A DNA stretch of 43,972 bases, taken from the NCBI RefSeq assembly GCF_030269365.1, contig NZ_BSTF01000024.1:63059-107030 (forward strand). The letters are read 5' to 3'. The position numbers and the translations under genes were made by a program. Position 1 is the first letter of the stretch. Every line of letters begins with the position of its first letter. This DNA comes from Lentzea sp. NBRC 102530. Lineage in GTDB: Bacteria; Actinomycetota; Actinomycetes; Mycobacteriales; Pseudonocardiaceae. Shown here piece after piece: positions 32,301-41,300 of this stretch. The notes below the pieces were generated by a model, which worked only from the letters and a program-made list of their open reading frames with translations, was not told where the DNA came from and did not search any database.

Positions 32301-35300
32301 GACCCAGCCGATCTGCCCTGGGAACGCACCGCCCTTCAGCGCACGCCTGGAGTACACCTCGCCGAAGTAGCCTGCCTGGCGCCGCAACGCACTCGCGACC
32401 TCGAAGTCGACATCCCCGAACCCGATCTTCCTGCCGCCCGCCGGCATGTCCAGGACCACCGGGCGTTCTTCGCGCAGCCCCTTCCGGAACGCCGGCAGCT
32501 GAAGCAGAATCGCGCCCAGATGCCGGCCACCGATCTCGTGCAGGCGCGACGTGTTGTTCACGCCCGCGCCGTGCGTGGTCGTCACCACCGCGAGCTTGCC
32601 GTCGACGGTCTCCACCCTGACGATCATCGGAGCCTTGGCCGGTCCCTGGGTTCCTTGGGACAACGACGTGAGAATCTCGCTCAGGGGAGCTTCCGCGCTC
32701 TCGGCACGACGAGCACTCGCAGGCCCGCTGCTGAAGTTGAACTCAGATCCGTGGACGAGAGTGCGGACGGCGTTGAGCGGCAGCGCGGCACTGATAGCCA
32801 TCTGAGCGTTGAGCCCGAGTTCGAACCCATCACGATCGAAGGCAAGCTCCCCCTGATAGTGGTGCATCTGCCACGGACCGCTCAGTTTCGCAAGCGCGGT
32901 CATCAAGTCCACGAGGGCAGTGCCCGACGCGACCCCGCCGGAGTCGTCGTGACGGACGAACAGCAGCAGTGGTGGCCGCCGCCGCAAGGCGGCCACCCGC
33001 GCGAACATCGGGGAGCCGAGGAGCAGGCGAGCCATCTCCTGCCCAGACACCTTGCGGGAGCGCCCACCGGTCAGTTCGAGGTTGAAGTACTTCCCCTCCG
33101 CGTCGGCGTCCAGGACCACCGTGAACGGACGAGTCGCCGCCCCCTCGGTGTGCTGAGCCCACACCTGCGGCTTCAACGTCCGATAGTCGACGCTGTGGTA
33201 CCGGCTGCGGCGCTCCCACACGGAACGCAGGAGGAAGTCGGGGTTCTTGGACCTCAGACCGAAGCTCGTTACGCTGCGCACCAGGTCAATTGGGCCGGCC
33301 GACAGGACGTACGGCGCGGACTGCACCTGCTCCGCGGTGATGGCCCACTCCACCTCGGTCGACCGGATCAGCAGATCGTCCCAGAGCAACGCCGTGACGA
33401 CCGGCACACCGGCGGGGCTGGTACCCATCCGGGCCGTCGCCTGCCACGCGATAACCTGCGGCGCCGCTTCGCGCAGCCGCTCCAGGAACCTCCGAGCCGC
33501 CACGTTCGAGTCGCCAGGAGTCCCGGAGTCGGCGGCGAGCAGCGCCACCTCCGAGCCACCAGACAACAAATGTCCCTGGAACGCAGGGGAACTCGCCAGC
33601 AGATCGGCGAACTCGGCCCCGTCCAGCAGCTTCCCGTCTACCCGGAACCGATCCTGCTCCATCGTCGTCACCACGACGAACGAAGTCAGCACGTTCGCCC
33701 GCACGGCCTTGTAGAGCGCGTCGTACACGGCCGGGCTCGTCCCCCCGGGATCGAACCCGATGCCACCAGGGTCCCCGGCCGCGGCGGGGAAGGTGGTGAC
33801 GCCAAGGCCCAGCCTCACCCTCAGCCGCGACGCCAGCGCCACCGCCGCGGGCTCATCGTGCTTCACCCGTTCGGCAGCGACGAGCGTGCGCACGTCGTCC
33901 CACTGCCGCGTCAGCTCAGGCGTCAACTGGCCGGGAAGCGGGAGAAGGCGATCCGCTGTCTCCCACGCTTCCCGCCGCGCGTCCGGCGACGCCCCTGCGA
34001 GCACCGAGGAGCCGTGCGCCACGTCGTCTCGCCAACTCAGGTCGTGATCCACGACGGGCCGGCCCCAGGGGTCCTGCACGAGGGCGTGCACCTCGGCGTC
34101 GGCCGCGTGAGCGTAGTCGCCGGCCCGTGTCACGGTGCCGTGCTGCGCGTTCACCACGTGGACGGTGCCGTTGTGGTTGACGACGTTCAACGCGAGCAAC
34201 GCCGCTGTCGGGGAGCCGTCGAGCACCACCGCCGACGAGCCCGGCCCGAGCCGCCGCACCTTGTCGACCACGTTCTCGAACGCGGTCTGCCCCTCGCCCA
34301 CGCGCTCCGGCCGATGCCCGACCCTGTGCGCCATCATGTCGTGCGCGGCTTCGCTCCCGACGGCCTTGGCGTTGGGCATCGGCGCCGCCACCCGCGGTTC
34401 CCCGTACCACGTGTCCCTGAACGCGACCGCCGCATCGGCACCGTTGGTCTGGCGTCCCGTCTCCGCGAACACGGAGCCGTTGATCAACCGGGCGAAGGAG
34501 TGTGGATCGGCGAACCTCGTGCCGCGCGGGACGGTCGCGAGAAGCAGATCCCGCAACTGAGTGTTCGCCCTGGACATCGTCAGATCACGGCCGGTCTTCA
34601 AAGGCTGCGGCGGCCGCGTCGCCGGTACCCCGATGCCTTGGGAGGCGGCGAACTCCACGATCAGCCGTTGTGCGCGCTCTTCTCCTCTGGAGAGGGTCCA
34701 CCACGTGACGACATCACGGAAGTCGTCCGCGTTCTGCCCTTGCAGCGCCGGCGCGACGGCGGCGGCGTAGTGGTGGACCGCTTCACTGTTGGCGAGCCAG
34801 TCGGTGTAGTCAGCGGGAAGCTGCGCGACTCGTTGCTTGGCGAGACTCACCACGTCGTCCCAGGAAAGCAGACCGAGGTCGAACTGTCCATTGTGGAGGT
34901 CGCGGGCCAGTGAGGCCAGCTCCACGCCGGTCATCGACACCAGTCGGTCGTGGAAGTAGGCCTGGTCCAACGCGCTCATCGCACTGACGCGCGTCACCAG
35001 GGCGACCCTGGCGTCGGAGGTCAGCGAGTCGAACCAGGCGCCGGCCCTGGACAGAGGCGCGGCCGCGAACTCCAGCCACGGAGCCCTGATGCTCCAAGCC
35101 CTGGCGATCACAAGCTCGGGCCGTCCGGTGGGCGACGGACCCACGGGCTTCTCGTTCAGCGGCCACAGCACCTCCTGCACGGCGTGCTCGGCGTCCAGCG
35201 GCTCCCCCACAGCGGTCGCCCATTCGGCCAAGGTCAGCGGACGGCCGGGGCTGACCTCGGGGTCCAGCACCAGATGCCCGCTGCCGGTTTCGATCGTCAG

Positions 35301-38300
35301 AGCGGAGTGGCTCGTCGCACCGATCAGGAAGACCCGCCTGATGTCATCGGCACCGAGGTTGTACAACGCCTCCATGCGCAGATGGAGGTCGGTCTCGCTG
35401 TCTGTCCCGGTGATCGGCACATCGGCCAGTGCGGCGAGGTATCGCGTCACGTCACCGGCGTCCAGAGGCGGCGGTACCGGCGCTACCGGCCCCGCCTGGC
35501 CGGAAGGAGCCGGGACGGGCGCGGGCGTCTCCAGGGCGACCTCGCCGATCATCTGGTGTAGCACGTCCGTGAACCGGGGCGGAAAGTCGGGCTCGCGTAC
35601 CAGCAACGAACCGTCGTCGCCCGCGCGGTAGAACCTTCCCATCAGCGTCTTGTCGACATCGACGCCGTCCACGGCTTCCGGTCGGCCGTACTCGTCGACC
35701 AGACCGATCATGTGCATGAACTCGTGCGCGCCGAACACCGGCGGCTGGTCAGGGTGCCAACTGGCCTGGTCGACCTGCGCCAGCGCGGTCTTCGTGAAGC
35801 CGTCACCGGTCGGCAGCAGCGTCACCCTGTGAGGTGTCGCGGCAGGCTCCGCTTCCGGCTTGACCAGACGGAACCTCAGCAGGTCGCCGTTGGGCAGCCG
35901 GAGCTTGCGCTGGTTCAGGTACCGGGTCACTCCTCGCTGCGCGTTCCACCACGCCGCCTCGACAACGTCCTGTCCGTGCTCCTGACCACCGACGAGGTCC
36001 ACGACCACGGTGATCTCAGTCGTGGGAACGGCGCTCTCCACCGCCCTTCGCACGATGAACTCGGACCGCTCCACCACGGGCACACCGACGTGCTCGATCC
36101 GGCCGGGCATCCCCGGTCGCCGCACCGTGCGCACCTGGCGCGGCAGCGACCTGATCCGGCCACGCGAGTGCGGCGTGGCCTGCGCCAGCTGGCCACGCCC
36201 GTGCTCGGCCGGCCGACTGGAGGACCGGTCCTGGTCCACCGCGCCCGGTGCCAGCACCCCCTCGTTCAGGCCGACCGGCACCGGAGCGTGCGGAAGCTGG
36301 ATCTGGTCGGTCACACTCGACATCCAGTCGGAGTCGCCCAAGTCGAGTGCGGGTAGCACCGGCGCGTTCGTCCGCACCGGAGCCGCCGGAACCGATGGCA
36401 CGGCAAGGTTCGCGGCCGGCCTGTCGGCCCGCGCGATCGGCTCCGTCCGTGTCGGCGGGGTGGCGGGACCCGATGTCGAGCTCACGGGTGCCGGGGAAGC
36501 GCTTCCCGCGACCTCGTGACCGCTTTCCGCGGCGGGTCGCGTGCCGCTGGACGAACTCGCGTTCGCCACGGGTGTCGCGGTCGCCTCAGGCGTCGACGTC
36601 ACCGCGGGCGTCGCGGTCGCGACGGGCGTCACAGTCACCTCAGGCGGCGCGGTCACCTCAGGCGGCGCGGTCGCCCCAGGTGTCGCGGTCACCTCGGGCG
36701 TCGTGGGCGTCTCGTTCGGCTGAGTCTCCGGTTCCTCGGCGATCGACGACAAACCCGGCTTCGCACCGGCGCTCTGGCCTGCCCGCCTCGACTTCACGGA
36801 GGCTGGCTGCTTCTCCTCAGCCGCCGGACGTTTCGCGGCGGGCTCGCCGGTACGCGCCTCCTCTGCCTCGTCGCGATGCAGGCCGGCCACCTTGCGGTCG
36901 TAGTTCTCCTTGGCGTACCACCATTCGCGCGCCTCTGTCTCCTCGTTCTGCCGCGCCACCTCCAGCTTGTTCAGAGCCACGAGGAACTCGCGCAACCGCT
37001 CCAGGTCACCGCCGCCCGGTGCGAGCTCACCGTCCACTCTGGTCAGTAGGTCCGACTTCGCCCGCAGGTCCGTCTCGGCCTCTGCCAGGGCCGCGCGTCG
37101 CCGCGCTCGTTCCCCTTGCGCTTGTCGCCAGAGTTTCGTCGACGTCGTCCAGCGAAGCCGGACCGTCTCCGCGACGCTGTTGTTGAACTCGACACGCAGT
37201 CGCGCCACCTCGGCGGTGCGCTGTTCGATCGCGGTGGCCAGCGCGTCGCGCTCGGCCAGGCGGAACGCCCGTTCGCGGGCGGCGTCACCGAGCGACCGTT
37301 CCAGCGCCTTGCTCTCCGCTTCCGCGCCGCTCGTCTTCTGGTTGGCCTCGAACCACGTCTTGCCCTTCGCGGCGAGCAGCCTCGTCGCCTCGACCAGTTC
37401 CGACGGAAGGGCCTTCCCCGTGATCTCCTCCGCCTTCGCGTCCAGCATCCGCACGGCATAGCCGTCGTACACCGTCAGATCCCGATAGACCGGCTTGATC
37501 CTCTTGAACCGCCTGGACTGGACCTTGGGCGTGGGGACACTCGATCCGTTGTCCTGCTCCACCTTCGCGGCGCCGGTCGACGGCACGACACGACGGCCGA
37601 ACCTCGTCACCTTTTGACCGCCGTGCGAGATCATGGTGAACGGCTTGGTCCACGTCCTCGGCCTCACGGTGCCGGGCGAACCGCCGTCGGTGACCGCCAG
37701 TTTGGTCAACTGGTCGGTGACTCCACCCGCCAGCTTCCTGGTTCCCCTGACGAACCCGCTGTTCGTGACCTTCTTGACGGCGGGATCAGCCTTGAGGGCC
37801 TTGACGAAGTTCCTGACGCGGTGCGTCGGCTCTTTCGGCGTCGACAGCGTCGGCTTCACGACGATGCGGATGTCCGCGTCGGTCAGCAGAACACGGGACA
37901 GCTTGTCGTCGGGCGCGATCGTCCACGGCATGAGCGGATCGAACATCCGAACCGGACCCATGTTCCTGGTGCTCGCGACCTTTTCGGACTCCGGTCCGTT
38001 GTAGATCGTGACCTGACGGTGTGCCGCGCCTGACTTGTCCGCGAGCGGGCTTCGCTGTGACGGCTTGTCCGCGGCCTGGTCCGCGCCGCTCGCGGCGCGA
38101 CTGTCGGGGCCGAGGACGTTGCTCTCGCCTCCCGCACCGTACGGCGATACGGCCATCACGTCGGTGGCGTGGCCCGTGAAGAGCTTCGTCTCCTCCCTGA
38201 GGGACTTCATGGCGTACGACTTGATGTCCACCGAGGCGCTGGCGCTGGCGAAGCGCGGGGCGCGCAGCCTGATGTGGATCTCCAGATCACGACCGAGCTT

Positions 38301-41300
38301 GCCGGGCAGCGGGACCTTGAAGTCGCCGTCGACGGCCGCCGTCAGTCCCGCGCGGACGTTCGTCACCGTGATGCTCGATCTGATCAGCCGGCGCAGTGCC
38401 GCGTCGACCTTCACCCCGGACTGTGCCAGGGCTTCCTCCGCCTGACGCCGGAGCACTTCGATGTCGCCGAAGTAGTGCTCGGCCCAGTAGCTGGTGATGT
38501 CGGGCAACTTCACGACGTTCTCGTCGGGAGTGCCGGAACGCCAGTCTCGCAGAGCCTCGTCGGTGAGCTTCGTCGCCGGCTGGTCCGGGGTGATCTCGGC
38601 ATGCCCGAACTTCGCTCGCTTCGGTTCGGGGAACGTCTCCTCCGCGAGCTTGTCGAGGCCGACCTCCCTGGACACGGGCAGGGACGCGAGGACCTCGCCG
38701 TGCCGCTCGACCTTCAGCTTCAGCTCCAGCGTGGCCGGGTGGCTCACGGCCGGTCCCTTGAGCGAGCCCGCGTGGGTGTACTTCGACGCGGTCTCAGCCG
38801 TCGCCTTGGACTCCCGGATGCCGAAGACACCCTCGATCCCCTGGCCCGCACCGACCTGCCCCTGAGCGCGACCGTCCTCTGTGGCCGGTCCCTGTTCCTC
38901 CCTGATGGCGAGTGCGGGACGTGGGGAGAGGATCGTGGTCAGCAGCGTCCGTGCCCGGCTCTTGACCGTCTTCGCGCCGAACTCCGCGGTCACCGTCGAC
39001 TTGAGCTTCGTGAAGAACTTGACCACGCCTCGCCGGGACGTCCCGGCGATCTTCCCCTCGATCACCAGATCGTAGGTGCGCCCGCTGAACCTGTCCTCCA
39101 GGCGGACCGGTTCCAGTCGTCCGCCGTTGATCAGGCTGTTCGCCATGCCGTGCACGTCGGACAGGACCGCCTTGATCCTGGCGGTGTTGGCGTTCTTGGG
39201 ATCGAGGGCGCTGTCGGGCAGCAGCCTGGCCGCGAGCTCCGGTCCGACCGCCGGGTTCTCGCCCAGATTCCGCCTCAGCGCGGCGATCTCGCCCGACAGG
39301 TCGACCGGCTCGATGGCGCCGCCGATGCCGAGCGACTGCTTCTCGACCTTGTCCTCGCGCAGGGAGTAGGGCACATCGGTCTTGCGAGCGGGGTGCGGAA
39401 GGACGGGCTGGGTGTCCGCGACGGGTTCGCCGACGGCGAGTTCTTCGAACTGCTTCTCGGTGAGCCAGACCAGCGCGGACTCCGGCAGATCGACGACCTC
39501 GCCTGCCGTGGCCGGTGCGTCCTGCTCCATCGAGAGGCTGAGGTTGCTCTTGTGCCGGGCCTCGGCCGTGACCGTGGCCTCCAGGTCGACGCGCGCCAGG
39601 ATCATGCGCTGCGGAGGTGTGCCGACCCCGAGCTTCTCGCCACCCTTGAGGTGCTGGCCCTCTGCCTGTCCTCTGCTGGAACTGTAGGGAGAGACGACCC
39701 ACACCAGGATTCCTCTGGGCGCGACCTCGTTGTTCCCCGCGCCGGCCGTGGACGTGTAGTCCAGGTTCGTCACGATAGGCACGAAGACCCCGTAGACACG
39801 CTTCTGCGAACCGGAAGCACTCAAGGCCGTCTGCTTGGCCCAGGCCTCGTGTTCGCGGAGGAACTCGTGGAACTGCTCGCTGCTCGGCTGCCGCGCGGAC
39901 AACGTGGCCTTGAACGAGACTCCCAGTCCCGCGGTCAGGTCCGCGAGCCGCCGCTCGTGGTGAAGCTCGGCGGGGCCGATGACCGTCGTGGTGCTGAGCA
40001 GCATCGTGTTGTTCTTCAGGACGTCGACCGACAGCCGATCGTTGAGGGCGAGTCCGAAGTTGTGGTTGCGAGACCGCACGACCGGGTCGTTGTCCGCGGC
40101 GGTGCTGAGCACGTTCTCCGCGCTCTCCCTGAGAATCCGCACCGCCGAGGACGAGAGGCTCACGACACGGACGTCGTCGAACGAGCGGGACATACCCGGC
40201 TGGAGCGCGAGCGGGGGCTTGAGGTCGTCGCCGCCGAGCGGCGCGTTCGGCTTCGCCGCCGGTCCGGCTGCGAGCAGATCCGGGTTCGGCTCGGTGAGCA
40301 ACGTCTCCGGCAGCAGGAGGCGCACGTCGAACGTCACGGGTTCGGGCGTGGTCAGCGGAACGGTCTTCGGAACATCCCTGCCAGGGCTGCCGGGGATGAG
40401 TTTGCGCAGCGACCTGACGCGCCGTTCCGTGAAGTCGATCTCGGTGTCGATCGTCAGCCTGGTGCGGAACTGGCGAAGCTTGAGGTCGCCGAGCTTGCCG
40501 TCCTTCGTCAGCGTGTCGGCGGCCTTGATCTCGACGTTGCGCTTGGAGGTCTGCGTCAGGCCCTGCCCGGTGAGCTTGGACCGGCCACCGCGATACCCGA
40601 ACAGCAGCACGAGGAAGGCTGCGGTGGTCTTCGAGTTCTTGAGCGGCATGAGCGCCCTGCCCTGCGGGCCAAGGCCGAACTCACGCTCCTTGGCCTGCTC
40701 GAACTCACCAGCGCCGACGATCTTGTTCCGGTACTGCTCCCTGGCGGTGACGTCGTCGAGGGAATCTCCCTCCTCGATCTCACCGAGCCGTCCCCTGAGG
40801 ATGATCGTCTCCTGGCGCACGTGTCCCCAGGTCGTCCTCTGCAACGGAATGTGGAGGCCGTTTCCGCTCATCATCTGTTCGACGAGCACCTCGATCTCCC
40901 GCTCCGACAGGTGATCCCTGATGGCGGCACCCGTGGCGATCGCCTCGGCGAACCGGCCCGTCAGCCTCGTGAGATCGGTGTCGGTGAAGTCCTTCGCGAG
41001 CCGGTAGCGGTTCTGCTTCTCGACTTCGCGGTTCGCCTTGATGTTGGCCCATACCTTCGCGAATCTCGACTGGTCGAGGTACCACCCCTCCTCCAGCGGC
41101 ACCTTCGGCAACTGGGTCAGCACGGGCTTGAGCGCGTTGTAGAGCAGCTCGCCGCTGTTGACCTCCTCCAACTGGCCCAGCAACGCGTCGCCCAGTTCGA
41201 ACTCACGCGGCCCCTGGGTGGTCCTGTCGGTTCCCGTGCGGAAGGCGGGGGTTTCCTCCGTCTCGACGATTCCGTACTGGACGGCTTTCCGCTTGCTCGT

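Noticed and set aside
31734..34913. A plus-strand open frame of 1,059 codons
   Set aside because: It is antisense to module A and the first Tox-PL region, has no family motifs, and its Arg/His/Gly/Pro-heavy composition is typical of shadow frames in high-G+C DNA.
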